Positions 1 through 8,638 of a DNA stretch of 64,000 bases are shown here, one piece after another. Source of the stretch: an uncultured Clostridia bacterium. GTDB taxonomy: Bacteria; Bacillota; Clostridia; UMGS1810. Under the pieces are notes generated by a model. It had not been told where the DNA came from, made no database searches, and was given only the letters and a program-made list of their open reading frames with translations. The position numbers and the translations under genes were made by a program. Positions within the stretch are counted from its first letter, which is position 1. Every line of letters starts with the position of its first letter. The stretch covers positions 17,973 to 81,972 of the forward strand of contig CAKSIN010000010.1 in the NCBI GenBank assembly GCA_934463115.1. Direction: 5' to 3'.

Positions 1-30
1 TATATATGTTTGAAAGTTTGGTGTTGGAAA

Positions 31-828
31 TTGAAAGGGCGACTTGATGTTGAACTTGTAAACAGAGGACTTGTGGAGAGCCGCGAAAAAGGACGTGCCC
101 TTATTATGGAGGGCGCGGTGTATGTCAACGGTCAGAAGGCATACAAGGCAGGCGAGAGCGTTAAGGACGGAATGAAGATAGAAATTCGCGCCGGCAAGCT
201 GAAATACGTGAGCCGCGGCGGACTTAAACTGGAAAAGTCAATTGAGGTTTTTCCTGTTTTGCTTGAAGATTGCGTTTGTATGGATATCGGAGCGTCTACC
301 GGAGGTTTTACCGATTGTATGCTTCAGAACGGCGCAAAAAAGGTATATGCTGTGGATGTCGGATACGGCCAGCTTGCGTGGAAACTGCGCAGTGATGAAC
401 GCGTTGTTAATATGGAACGCACAAATATCCGATATATTGATTATGACACTGTTGAGGACGAGGTGGATTTTGTTTCCACCGATGTTTCGTTTATATCGCT
501 TCGGCTTGTGCTGCCCGTTGCGTATAATATTCTTCGTCCCGGCGGTGAAATGGTCGCTCTTATAAAACCACAGTTTGAGGCAGGCAGGGAACAGGTTGGA
601 AAAAAAGGTGTTGTTCGTGATATAGCGGTTCACAGAGAAGTGATCAGAAACGTAACCGAATTTGCGCTTGAAAGCGGATTTTCGGTTGCCGGTCTGGATT
701 ATTCTCCGATTAAGGGGCCGGAGGGCAATATTGAATTTTTGATGTATCTTAGAAAGGACGGCGAACATCTGAATGCTGCTGATGACAGCGTGATAGACGA
801 AGTAACGCGCAGTGCGCACGGCATTTGA
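31..828 (+). CDS. tlyA: TlyA family rRNA (cytidine-2'-O)-methyltransferase
   Basis: Methylates ribose 2'-O of rRNA cytidines in the TlyA/hemolysin A family. Residues 1-60 form an S4 RNA-binding domain (RLDVELVNRGL, ALIMEGAVYVNGQ). A FtsJ-like Rossmann methyltransferase follows, with the SAM motif DIGASTGGFTDC near residue 84, a catalytic-type Lys in SRGGLKLEK and DVSFIS further on. The TTG at 31 gives the usual family N terminus (MKGRLDVELV). The frame stays open to the window edge and another TTG lies at 10, so the start is not certain. It is followed after 3 nt by radC. Family certain; exact rRNA target inferred. Confidence 0.9.
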   Translation: MKGRLDVELVNRGLVESREKGRALIMEGAVYVNGQKAYKAGESVKDGMKIEIRAGKLKYVSRGGLKLEKSIEVFPVLLEDCVCMDIGASTGGFTDCMLQNGAKKVYAVDVGYGQLAWKLRSDERVVNMERTNIRYIDYDTVEDEVDFVSTDVSFISLRLVLPVAYNILRPGGEMVALIKPQFEAGREQVGKKGVVRDIAVHREVIRNVTEFALESGFSVAGLDYSPIKGPEGNIEFLMYLRKDGEHLNAADDSVIDEVTRSAHGI

Positions 829-831
829 GAA

Positions 832-1590
832 ATGACAATTATGAATGATAAAGAACAACCCGACAAAAAAGAAGAAAAAAGTCAAAAAGAAAAGAATCCG
901 CATGCCGGACACAGGCAGAGAATGAAAGAAAAATTTAAGGAATGCGGCATTAATGCGTTCAGCGATTATCAGGTAATGGAGTTTCTGATGTTTTATATTT
1001 ACAGGCGAAAAGATACCAATATAATCGGACATGAATTGATTAATGAGTTCAAAAACCTTGAAGGAGTATTCGGCGCACCGTATGAATCTCTCATAAAGGT
1101 TAATGGAATAGGGCATGAGGCTGCACTGATTATTAATTTTATAGGTCAGCTCAGAAACAAAATTTCTCTCGATTCAAAAAGATGTGAACATGAGATTATG
1201 ATAAACACAACTTATGCGGGCAATTATTTCTGCGATTTGTTCAGAGATCTCAATTTTGAAAGACTGATGCTTATGAGCCTCAGAGCCAACCGCGAGATTA
1301 TTGCTGTCGATACCATAAGTGAGGGAACAGTAACATCAACTCCGGCGGATTTGCGGACTATAGCCGAAATGGTATTTAAACGTAATGCCGCGGCGGTTAT
1401 CATTGCACATAACCACCCGAGCGGAAACGTTCATCCGTCCGGAACTGATATCGCCCTGACAAAGAGGATAGTGCAAATGCTTGAACTGATGGATGTTGCT
1501 GTTATTGACCATATTATATGCAGCGGCGAACGTTTTACGAGCATGTTTGAACGTGGATTTATGGATTCCGCAAATGGCGGTCTGCTATGA
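832..1590 (+). CDS. radC: RadC family JAB/MPN+ protein
   Basis: RadC-type protein of 252 aa. A charged Lys/Glu-rich N terminus precedes a helix-hairpin-helix-like region (residues about 45-90) and a C-terminal MPN+/JAB metalloprotease-like domain with the HNHPSGNVHPSGTD motif near residue 193, whose His and Asp would bind zinc. The family is named for DNA repair but its biochemical role is unsettled. It starts 3 nt after tlyA, so the two are probably cotranscribed. ATG 832 or ATG 841 are both possible starts. Confidence 0.93.
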   Translation: MTIMNDKEQPDKKEEKSQKEKNPHAGHRQRMKEKFKECGINAFSDYQVMEFLMFYIYRRKDTNIIGHELINEFKNLEGVFGAPYESLIKVNGIGHEAALIINFIGQLRNKISLDSKRCEHEIMINTTYAGNYFCDLFRDLNFERLMLMSLRANREIIAVDTISEGTVTSTPADLRTIAEMVFKRNAAAVIIAHNHPSGNVHPSGTDIALTKRIVQMLELMDVAVIDHIICSGERFTSMFERGFMDSANGGLL

Positions 1591-1659
1591 TTCGGGACTG
1601 AATAAAAGTACATAATATGCCGTATGCGGCGTACCGGCAGTGTTAGGAGGAATCGGTGT

Positions 1660-2622
1660 ATGAAAAGCAAAAGTACGTACGACAAAAACCCTGTTCATAT
1701 TACAAGCATAGGAGGGCAGGCGGTTATAGAAGGCGTTATGATGCGCGGCACGAAGATTATAGCTACGGCTGTGCGCAAATCGGACGGAAGTATTGTTGTT
1801 GACAAAAAGCCTGTCAATTCATTTGTGAGCAAATACAAACTGAACAAAATTCCAATCATACGGGGTGTGGTGTCTTTTGTCGAGTCGCTTGTAACCGGCA
1901 TGAAATGCCTTATGTTTTCGGCAGATCAGATGGATATTGAGGATGAAGAAGGATATCAGCCGTCAAAATTTGAAAAATGGCTTGATGATAAATTCGGCGA
2001 CAAGGTAAAGGATATAGCAATATATTTTTCAGTTGTGGTGGCACTGTGTTTCAGCGTCGGTCTGTTTATGCTGCTTCCGAATGCTCTTGCAACACTGTGC
2101 ACATTCTTTACAAAAAATCATGTAATCCTCAATCTCTGTGAGGGTGTAATCCGAATGGCAATATTTCTCGTGTATCTGACTTTGGTTTCAAAGATGAAGG
2201 ATATCAAACGTGTGTTTGAATATCACGGCGCCGAGCACAAGACAATTGCAACATACGAAAGCGGCGCCGAACTCACCGTGGAAAATGCAAGGCAGCATTC
2301 GCGGTTTCACCCGAGATGCGGCACAAGTTTTCTCCTTATTGTAATGGTCGTGAGTATAATTATATTTTCGTTTATACATTGGGGAAGTATGTGGCGAAAC
2401 ATGCTGTACAGACTTTTGCTTTTGCCGGTTGTCGCAGGATTGTCATATGAAATGATAAAGATTGCCGGGCGGAGCAAAAACCGTTTTGTGTCATTGCTCA
2501 CCAAACCGGGACTATGGCTCCAGCGCATTACCACAAGCGAACCGGACGACAGTCAGCTTGAGGTGGCAATACAGGCACTTTCGGCTGTTCTCACCGGTAA
2601 CAAAGAGGATGACAAATGGTAA
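1660..2622 (+). CDS. DUF1385 membrane protein (YqhQ-like)
   Basis: Integral membrane protein of 320 aa of the DUF1385 family, function unknown. The signature GGQAVIEGVMMRG lies near residues 13-25 and GAEHKT near residue 190. Hydrophobic segments occur around residues 115-140, 150-175, 220-245 and 255-275. ATG 1660 was chosen because a strong AGGAGG lies 8 nt upstream; an upstream in-frame ATG at 1624 lacks one. It overlaps prmC by 7 nt. DUF1385 beside prmC is a common Firmicutes arrangement and suggests a link to the translation/cell-envelope cluster, but that is inference. Confidence 0.9.
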   Translation: MKSKSTYDKNPVHITSIGGQAVIEGVMMRGTKIIATAVRKSDGSIVVDKKPVNSFVSKYKLNKIPIIRGVVSFVESLVTGMKCLMFSADQMDIEDEEGYQPSKFEKWLDDKFGDKVKDIAIYFSVVVALCFSVGLFMLLPNALATLCTFFTKNHVILNLCEGVIRMAIFLVYLTLVSKMKDIKRVFEYHGAEHKTIATYESGAELTVENARQHSRFHPRCGTSFLLIVMVVSIIIFSFIHWGSMWRNMLYRLLLLPVVAGLSYEMIKIAGRSKNRFVSLLTKPGLWLQRITTSEPDDSQLEVAIQALSAVLTGNKEDDKW

Positions 2623-3464
2623 AATATACGATAGGCGATGCTCTTCTTGAGGGCATCGCTTTGCTTAAAGAAAACAAAATTGAATCAGCCGGTGAGGACG
2701 CGCGAGTGATTATGGCGCATTGCCTCGGGCACGACAAACTGTATATTACCGTTCACCGTGATGATATTCTCGGCGATGAGGAAAAGAAAATATTCTTCTC
2801 TGCCGTGCAGCGGCGCGCAAAAAATGAACCTGTGGCATATATTACGCACAGCCGTGAATTTATGTCGCTTGATTTTTATGTGGACGAAAATGTTCTTGTT
2901 CCGCGTCCGGACACCGAAATTCTTGTTGAAAAGATTATAGAGCTGTGCAGCGGCGGGAAAACGCGTATTTTTGATGTATGCACCGGCTCGGGTGCAATAG
3001 CCGTTTCACTTGCAAAATATATGCCGGAATGCAGTGTATGCGGACTTGATATAAGTGCTCCTGCTGTGAAAATTGCGAGGAAAAACGCTGCTGCAAACGG
3101 TGTTGATGACAGGTGCGAATTCAAAGTTGCGGATGCACTCTGCTTGCCGGAGTTTTCGGCTGATTGCATTGTATCCAATCCACCGTATGTATCGACGGCG
3201 GAAATGACGGCACTTATGCCGGATGTGGGTGATTTTGAGCCGCATATTGCGCTGTATGGCGGCAATGACGGACTGTCGTTTTACCGCTCAATATCGCAAA
3301 GCGCTCCGAGCCGTCTTTCGGACGGCGGTATTCTTGCGTTTGAAGTGGGTTTCACCCAATCGGAGGACGTGTCGGACATTATGACATGCGCCGGGTTTAA
3401 AAATATACAGACCGTGCATGATCTTTCGGGCATCGAAAGAGTTGTTTTCGGGTTCAAAATGTAA
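2616..3464 (+). CDS. prmC: Release factor glutamine N5-methyltransferase PrmC
   Basis: Methylates the GGQ glutamine of peptide chain release factors. The 282-aa length fits the family. An N-terminal helical release-factor-binding domain (about residues 1-90) is followed by a class I SAM fold with DVCTGSGAIAVSLA near residue 116 and the N5-Gln methyltransferase motif NPPYV near residue 187. Its start overlaps the DUF1385 gene, so translation is likely coupled. prfA, often adjacent, is not in this window. Confidence 0.95.
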   Translation: MVKYTIGDALLEGIALLKENKIESAGEDARVIMAHCLGHDKLYITVHRDDILGDEEKKIFFSAVQRRAKNEPVAYITHSREFMSLDFYVDENVLVPRPDTEILVEKIIELCSGGKTRIFDVCTGSGAIAVSLAKYMPECSVCGLDISAPAVKIARKNAAANGVDDRCEFKVADALCLPEFSADCIVSNPPYVSTAEMTALMPDVGDFEPHIALYGGNDGLSFYRSISQSAPSRLSDGGILAFEVGFTQSEDVSDIMTCAGFKNIQTVHDLSGIERVVFGFKM

Positions 3465-3473
3465 AAATTAATC

Positions 3474-3502
3474 TTGATTTATTTGAAATTTCATTATATA
3501 AT
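3474..3502 (+). promoter_or_regulatory. Sigma-A-type promoter for holB-ricT
   Basis: TTGATT (3474-3479), a 17-nt spacer and a perfect TATAAT (3497-3502), in the 95-nt gap between prmC and holB. It would start transcription about 50 nt before holB. Confidence 0.6.
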
Positions 3503-3559
3503 AGTAGTATCAAAGAATTATTCGTCGTATATACAGACAGATTTGAAAGGGCTTTATAT

Positions 3560-4522
3560 ATGAAAATACCTATCGGACGCGAAAGCGCCGTACAATTGTT
3601 TGAAAACTGCCTTGCCGAAAACAGGCTTGCGCAGTCATATATTATAAATGCTCCTGCCGGTATGGGCAAAAAGATATTTGCAAACTGCGTTACGGAGATG
3701 ACTGTGTGTTCTGACCACAGTGCATGCGGCGAGTGCGCGTCGTGCAAAAGCTTTGCGGCGCATGCTCATCCGGATGTAATTGAGGTAAAGCGTGATGAGG
3801 ACAGGGCAACCCTCGGTATTGACTCGGTGCGTGCAATTCTTGGAGAAGTGTATATTCGTCCGGCTATGTCGGATTACAAGGTTGTGATTGTTCATGAGGC
3901 TCATCTGCTTACCGCCGAGGCACAGAATGCCATGCTCAAGGTGATTGAGGAGCCGCCGCGCGGAGTGGTTTTCCTGCTGCTGTGTGACAGTGTGTCGCCT
4001 ATATTGCAGACGGTTAAATCGCGTTCGGTGACAGTTAATCTCCGACCTCTTTCGGCAGATGAACTGCGGACGGCAGTCGGCAGTGATGCCGGTGATTTTG
4101 AAATCGGATTTTGCGGCGGCAATCCCGGTAAACTGCGGAATTTGATGTCCGACAGTGATTTTTCCGCGCTGAGGAACGAAACGGTTGATTTGTTTTCGAA
4201 AGCTCTCGGCGGCGGTGCGGCGAATGTGTATGACTTTGTAAATTTCTTTGACGGAAACAAGGAAAAACGGGAGGAAATATTTGATATTGCGCTTTGCCTT
4301 GCACGGGATGCTGTGTACAAAAAACTCGGCATTGCCGAATATATGATAAATAAAGATAAAATACAACAGATAGGTGCATTCACATCGAAAACCGATACTG
4401 GCGGATGTGTGCGTATTCTTGCGGATATGCTCGCGACAGTGCGCGACAGGGGCAAGAACGGCAACTACACCATGGCGGTTACACAGATGCTTTTTGAATG
4501 CAGGGAGGTTATACATGGTTGA
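3560..4522 (+). CDS. holB: DNA polymerase III subunit delta' (HolB)
   Basis: Clamp-loader delta' subunit of 320 aa. It has an AAA+ core with a degenerate P-loop (NAPAGMGKK; delta' subunits often do not hydrolyse ATP), a four-cysteine zinc module at about residues 52-65 (CSDHSACGECASC), and the conserved AQNAMLKVIEEPP segment near residue 120 that follows the Walker B region (VVIVHEAH). It overlaps ricT by 8 nt. Pairing of holB with a PSP1/RicT gene is a standard Firmicutes arrangement (holB-yaaT). Confidence 0.93.
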   Translation: MKIPIGRESAVQLFENCLAENRLAQSYIINAPAGMGKKIFANCVTEMTVCSDHSACGECASCKSFAAHAHPDVIEVKRDEDRATLGIDSVRAILGEVYIRPAMSDYKVVIVHEAHLLTAEAQNAMLKVIEEPPRGVVFLLLCDSVSPILQTVKSRSVTVNLRPLSADELRTAVGSDAGDFEIGFCGGNPGKLRNLMSDSDFSALRNETVDLFSKALGGGAANVYDFVNFFDGNKEKREEIFDIALCLARDAVYKKLGIAEYMINKDKIQQIGAFTSKTDTGGCVRILADMLATVRDRGKNGNYTMAVTQMLFECREVIHG

Positions 4523-5384
4523 TGTAACAGGAATCAGATTTAAATCGCTTGGAAAAATATATTATTTCGATCCCGGTGAGTTTGAACCGAAATGCGGAGA
4601 TAACGTTATTGTGGAGACATCGCGCGGAACGGAATACGGACATGTTGCAATAGCAAGAAAGCAGGTAGACGAGAGCGAAATAGTTCCGCCGCTTAAAAAG
4701 ATAATCCGTATTGCAACACCGGAGGATGACGAGGTTGTACGTCAGAATAAAATAAAGGAAAAAGAGGCATTCGAAATATGCCGTGAGAAAATTGCCAAAC
4801 ACAATCTGGAAATGAAGCTTATTGAAGTTGAGTATACTTTTGACCATAACAAGATACTGTTTTACTTTACGGCGGACGGCAGAATCGATTTTCGCGAACT
4901 GGTGCGTGACCTCGCGTCGGTTTTTAAAACAAGAATTGAGCTGCGGCAGATAGGTGTGCGCGACGAAGCCAAAATGGTTGGCGGACTCGGAGTGTGCGGC
5001 AGGGTTCTTTGCTGCAATTCGTATATGGGAGAATTCGTTCCTGTGTCCATTAAAATGGTAAAGGAGCAGGGACTCTCGCTCAATCCCACAAAAATTTCGG
5101 GGACATGCGGCAGGCTGATGTGCTGCCTTAAAAACGAGCAATCGGTATACGAATCGCTTGCGGCGAAAACTCCCGGAGTCGGTTCGGTCGTTATGACTCC
5201 CGAGGGCAAGGGTGTTGTTGCGGATGTCAGCCTGCTTAAGGGCATAGTAAAAGTTACGATAGATTCCGACACCCAGAAAGAACAGATTGAATTTAAGGCA
5301 AAAGATGTAAAACTGCTTAAAAAGGGCAGAGGAAAACGGGAAGAAAAGGTGGATATGGAAGAACTTAAGCAGCTTGAAGACTGA
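4515..5384 (+). CDS. ricT: RicT/YaaT family PSP1-domain protein
   Basis: 289-aa PSP1 C-terminal domain protein. In Bacillus the orthologue YaaT is part of the RicAFT (Y-) complex that guides RNase Y cleavage and influences sporulation. Conserved cysteines typical of the cluster-binding group are visible: CGRVLCC near residue 161 and GTCGRLMCC near residue 195. ATG 4515 was chosen because GGGAGG lies 7 nt upstream and the family N terminus (VTGIRFKSLGKIYYF) begins there. The C terminus is Lys/Glu-rich. RicA and RicF partners are not in the window. Confidence 0.9.
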   Translation: MVDVTGIRFKSLGKIYYFDPGEFEPKCGDNVIVETSRGTEYGHVAIARKQVDESEIVPPLKKIIRIATPEDDEVVRQNKIKEKEAFEICREKIAKHNLEMKLIEVEYTFDHNKILFYFTADGRIDFRELVRDLASVFKTRIELRQIGVRDEAKMVGGLGVCGRVLCCNSYMGEFVPVSIKMVKEQGLSLNPTKISGTCGRLMCCLKNEQSVYESLAAKTPGVGSVVMTPEGKGVVADVSLLKGIVKVTIDSDTQKEQIEFKAKDVKLLKKGRGKREEKVDMEELKQLED

Positions 5385-5440
5385 TTTTTTTCGAAATATC
5401 AATATTTTTTGCATAATTTCGTATAAATTAAAAAAAACTC

Positions 5441-5469
5441 TTGAAAATATAGTTTTTTTGTAGTACAAT
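5441..5469 (+). promoter_or_regulatory. Promoter for ferredoxin gene
   Basis: TTGAAA (5441-5446), 17-nt spacer, TACAAT (5464-5469), in an AT-rich gap of 169 nt. It predicts an mRNA leader of about 80 nt before the ferredoxin. Confidence 0.65.
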
Positions 5470-5553
5470 ATTGTCGGCGAATAAAGCCGAAAAAATGTTA
5501 TCATTCGCGGCAATTGCCGATTGATATGATTATCGCATAAGGAGGTGTATCCA

Positions 5554-5724
5554 ATGGCATACGTTATAAGTGAAGATTGCATCAGCTGCGGTGCTTGCGC
5601 AAGCGAGTGTCCCGTAGGCGCTATCTCGGAGGGCGACGGCAAATACGAAATCAACGCTGACGAGTGCATCGAGTGCGGTGCATGCGAAGGTGCATGTCCC
5701 GTAGACGCACCCCACGCTGAATAA
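5554..5724 (+). CDS. 2x[4Fe-4S] ferredoxin, clostridial type
   Basis: 56-aa low-potential electron carrier, cytoplasmic. Two cluster-binding motifs are complete: CISCGACASECP near residues 9-20 and CIECGACEGACP near residues 38-49, each CxxCxxCxxxCP. The length is exactly that of classical clostridial ferredoxins. ATG 5554 follows a strong AAGGAGGTG by 7 nt. The gene is monocistronic, with its own promoter upstream and a terminator hairpin downstream. Likely redox partners (hydrogenase, PFOR, radical SAM enzymes) lie elsewhere or, like ScfB, further along the window. Confidence 0.97.
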   Translation: MAYVISEDCISCGACASECPVGAISEGDGKYEINADECIECGACEGACPVDAPHAE

Positions 5725-5738
5725 TTTTGATAGCGATT

Positions 5739-5766
5739 AAAAGAGGCTGCCGACGCAGCCTCTTTT
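5739..5766 (+). terminator. Intrinsic terminator after ferredoxin
   Basis: AGAGGCTGC / GCAGCCTCT stem with a CGAC loop, flanked by A-run and T-run. It closes the ferredoxin transcript and could act in both directions. Confidence 0.85.
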
Positions 5767-5807
5767 GAGTAGGAGACATTTATTTATTACGGAGAGCATA
5801 GACAATT

Positions 5808-6491
5808 ATGGAAAGAATAGACGATTTGGGAATAGGCGGACTCAGACTTTTGCAGGACACGGATTTGTTTTGTTTCGGAACAGACAGTGTGCTTTTGAGT
5901 GATTTTGTCCGTGCCGGTACGCGTGATACCGTTGTAGACCTTTGTACGGGAAACGGCATAATCCCGGTGCTGCTCAGCGCCAAAACAAAGGCAAAAAAAA
6001 TATACGGAATAGAAATATTAAAAGAATCGTTCGCACTTGCTGTGCGAAACACTAAACTCAATTCGCTTTCCGAAAAAGTTGAATTTATAAATGACGATAT
6101 AAAGAATAAGGATAAATATTTCAGCAGCGGTTCAATAGAGGTTGTAACCTGCAATCCGCCGTATATGAAGGTCGGAGCGGGATTTACAAATCCGGACGAC
6201 TTAAAAGCTGCGGCACGCCATGAACTGTACGCCGATCTGGACAGTGTTGTGTCGTGCGCGGCATGGCTGCTTAAGTTCGGCGGCAGCTTTTATATTGTTC
6301 ACAGAGCCGACAGGATGTGCGATGTTTTGTGTACAATGAGAAAGTATAAGATAGAACCGAAAAGGCTGACTCTTGTGAGTCATTCGCCGTATCACGAGCC
6401 GAGCCTGGTTATGGTTGCCGGTATGCGCGGCGCAAAACCGTCGCTGAAATTTGAAAAAACGATATATGCCGGAATACACGGAGGTGAGTAA
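5808..6491 (+). CDS. tRNA1(Val) adenine-N6 methyltransferase-like protein (TrmN6/YfiC family)
   Basis: 227-aa class I SAM methyltransferase. The family opening DLGIGGLRLLQD...FCFGTDSVLL is typical of the TrmN6/YfiC group that modifies A37 of tRNA-Val. The SAM motif DLCTGNGIIPVLL is near residue 44 and the N6-amino methyltransferase motif NPPYMK near residue 115. The next gene, rsmI, starts 1 nt after its stop and they form an operon. Substrate is inferred from the family. Confidence 0.85.
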   Translation: MERIDDLGIGGLRLLQDTDLFCFGTDSVLLSDFVRAGTRDTVVDLCTGNGIIPVLLSAKTKAKKIYGIEILKESFALAVRNTKLNSLSEKVEFINDDIKNKDKYFSSGSIEVVTCNPPYMKVGAGFTNPDDLKAAARHELYADLDSVVSCAAWLLKFGGSFYIVHRADRMCDVLCTMRKYKIEPKRLTLVSHSPYHEPSLVMVAGMRGAKPSLKFEKTIYAGIHGGE

Positions 6492-6492
6492 T

Positions 6493-7353
6493 TTGGAGTG
6501 CGGAACACTTTACCTTGTTGCAACGCCTATAGGTAATCTTAACGATATGACATATCGTGCGGTTGACACACTGAAAAATGTTGATTTTATTGCCTGTGAG
6601 GACACAAGACATTCTCTGCGGCTGCTGAACCATTTTGACATACACAAGCCGCTCACAAGCTATTTTGAACATAATAAACGCGAAAAGGGCGAGTATATTA
6701 TATCAAGGCTCAAATCCGGTGAAAGCGCGGCGCTTGTTACCGATGCCGGCACTCCGGCAATATCCGATCCGGGTGAAGACCTTGTGCGGATGTGCATTGA
6801 ACAAAATGTCAAAGTCGTTCCTGTGCCGGGATGTGCGGCACTTATTAATGCGCTCATTGTTTCCGGACAGGATACGGGCAGGTTTTGTTTTGAGGGATTT
6901 TTGTCGGTGAACAAAAAGAGCCGTTCGGAGCACCTTGCGTTTCTCGCCGGCGAACGGCGGACTATGATTTTTTACGAGGCTCCGCACAAACTGCGCCGTA
7001 CTTTGGATGATATGATCCGTACATTCGGCGGCGACCGCCCGGTAACGCTTGTGCGTGAACTCACTAAGCTGCACGAACAGATTATGTGCACAACTCTAAG
7101 CAAAGCCGCGCAGGTATATGACGGGGTTTCTCCGAAAGGTGAATATGTAATAGTGCTTGCCGGAATGAGCGAGGAACAGGCGGCGAATAAGAGAAAAGAG
7201 GAATACTCGGATATAAGCATTATACAGCATGTTGACCGCTATATATCCGGGGGCATGACAAAAAAGGATGCTATCCGCGAGACTGCAAAAAGGCGCGGGC
7301 TTTCGCGCCGCGATGTGTACAACGAATATGAAAACGGAAGCAAAGGAGTGTGA
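6493..7353 (+). CDS. rsmI: 16S rRNA (cytidine(1402)-2'-O)-methyltransferase RsmI
   Basis: 286-aa tetrapyrrole-methylase-fold enzyme that 2'-O-methylates C1402 in the 16S rRNA decoding centre. Family motifs seen are LVATPIGNL at the N terminus, EDTRHSLRLLNHF near residue 37 and TDAGTPAISDPGEDLV near residue 82. A C-terminal helix-turn-helix-like tail (KKDAIRETAKRRGLSRRDVY) matches full-length RsmI. TTG 6493 was chosen over the in-frame upstream start because GGAGGTG lies 6 nt before it. Confidence 0.95.
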   Translation: MECGTLYLVATPIGNLNDMTYRAVDTLKNVDFIACEDTRHSLRLLNHFDIHKPLTSYFEHNKREKGEYIISRLKSGESAALVTDAGTPAISDPGEDLVRMCIEQNVKVVPVPGCAALINALIVSGQDTGRFCFEGFLSVNKKSRSEHLAFLAGERRTMIFYEAPHKLRRTLDDMIRTFGGDRPVTLVRELTKLHEQIMCTTLSKAAQVYDGVSPKGEYVIVLAGMSEEQAANKRKEEYSDISIIQHVDRYISGGMTKKDAIRETAKRRGLSRRDVYNEYENGSKGV

Positions 7354-7357
7354 CACC

Positions 7358-8230
7358 GTGAACAAGCAGGGATATGTGTACAAATCAATGGAAAAATACA
7401 GGCGAAAATTTGCTCTGATATGCGGAGTAATATTTGTACTTTGGGTGTTGTTTACGGTTGCAAAATGGCCGTATATACGCACGAAAATGTTTGGTGCAGT
7501 TGCACTTGACGAATCGGAGTATTTGTCTGAAACGGGAACAAAAACGCTGACCGAACCGCTTGTGCTGGATCGTCATGAGACAAAAGAACCGACGTCGATA
7601 TATTCCAAACAGAACAGCTATTGGCAGGACGGCAGGTATCTCTTTAATATGAACATAAGCAATATTAAAGAAACTGATGTTGAGTTTACCTCAATTCTTG
7701 AGGTTTCGTCATCTCAAAAGCTGGAGTACCCCACTGCCGTAATCTATACTGCCGATCTTGCCGGGAAAACCACTGTAATAATAGCTGAGCCGGAGCAAAA
7801 ATTATCCGACAATATTCAAGGTTACCTTGTGGAACCGCAAAGAGCGGTTTTGTCCCGTCTGTCGGAAAATATGAAAGACGGCGACAAGCTTGTCCTGGCA
7901 GATTGGTTTATTGACTGCCGTAAGATTGATATGGGGCTTGATTCCACGGATTTGCATATTTCGTTTTTGATGCTGATGGTTCTGATTCTTTTGCTTATTC
8001 GTCTGGCACAGGAATATATCAATCCGCTCAGCACACCGACGTACCGGCAGCTTTCACGCTACGGCAACATAACCGATATAGCCGCCGAAGTCGACAGAGA
8101 GGTAGAATCCGCAGACGCATACACAGAGGACGGAAAGTTTATATGCGAAAACTTTATCATTGAAAATGATACTTTCAAAAAGAAAATTACGCGTAATCAT
8201 ATGGTAAGTGATGAAAAACGACATTCATAG
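7358..8230 (+). CDS. Two-pass membrane protein of unknown function
   Basis: 290-aa protein I do not recognise. An N-terminal transmembrane segment at about residues 20-40 is followed by about 160 residues of probably extracellular domain with many beta-type stretches, then a second hydrophobic segment near residues 203-218 and a 70-residue charged cytoplasmic tail. GTG 7358 has AGGAG 9 nt upstream. It follows rsmI by 4 nt, so it is the last gene of that operon. Its stop codon lies 8 nt from the end of element E1. No catalytic motif is visible. Confidence 0.75.
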   Translation: MNKQGYVYKSMEKYRRKFALICGVIFVLWVLFTVAKWPYIRTKMFGAVALDESEYLSETGTKTLTEPLVLDRHETKEPTSIYSKQNSYWQDGRYLFNMNISNIKETDVEFTSILEVSSSQKLEYPTAVIYTADLAGKTTVIIAEPEQKLSDNIQGYLVEPQRAVLSRLSENMKDGDKLVLADWFIDCRKIDMGLDSTDLHISFLMLMVLILLLIRLAQEYINPLSTPTYRQLSRYGNITDIAAEVDREVESADAYTEDGKFICENFIIENDTFKKKITRNHMVSDEKRHS

Positions 8231-8238
8231 CCGAAGGA

Positions 8239-8524
8239 GAGTAACCCGAACCCGCCTGAAAAGGCATAATTTCGGCATCTTTTGGCTTGTCATCTTCGCA
8301 AGGCGACAGCCTTGCTTCATCTTCCGCACCAAAATCTGTTCAAAATTCTATCCTTTTCAGGTCAAAGAATTTTGAGAGAACGGATTTTTGGTTGCGCAAG
8401 GCAAAAACGCAGGTAATCCTTTGTGGATTACCGAGTATTTTAACACAGCGAAAGCGGAAATCCGTCTCTCAAAATCGGAGTTCGGATTATTCTCTTTTGG
8501 CTAGGCATGTGGGAGTCGAACCCG
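8239..8524 (-). repeat. Structured intergenic element E1 (candidate ncRNA/repeat, copy 1)
   Basis: This stretch holds no convincing gene. Read on the minus strand it has a GGGTTCGACTCCCACATGCC motif (8502-8523), a long stem domain (arms 8458-8475 and 8369-8387) enclosing a perfect GGTAATCC/GGATTACC hairpin (8412-8432), then a second domain (arms 8352-8361 and 8255-8264, CCTGAAAAGG/CCTTTTCAGG). The second domain encloses TTTTGG/CCAAAA, two facing GAAGATGA strands and a GCAAGGC-TGTC-GCCTTGC hairpin (8298-8315). It ends with GGGTTCGGGTTACTC, 8 nt from the stop codon at 8230. The same architecture recurs at 42733-43014 (E2). Strand was assigned from the G.A pairing. Confidence 0.7.
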
Positions 8525-8573
8525 ATACAGCGGTAAAGAAACGGTAAAAAAATAAAAATTTTGAAAAAAACGC

Positions 8574-8602
8574 TTGACTTAGCGTATATTTTGTATTAAA
8601 AT
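8574..8602 (+). promoter_or_regulatory. Promoter of the atp operon
   Basis: TTGACT (8574-8579), 17-nt spacer, TAAAAT (8597-8602), about 100 nt before atpB. Confidence 0.7.
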
Positions 8603-8638
8603 GAGGGCATGAAAATTGTTAAAAAAAAGACATACTCG

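Noticed and set aside
4509..5669. 386-codon minus-strand frame
   Set aside because: It is antisense to ricT and the ferredoxin gene, both with clear motifs and ribosome binding sites; the translation is low-complexity and unlike any protein.
8287..8547. 86-codon open frame inside E1
   Set aside because: It runs through the paired arms of the structured element, has no ribosome binding site and resembles no protein.
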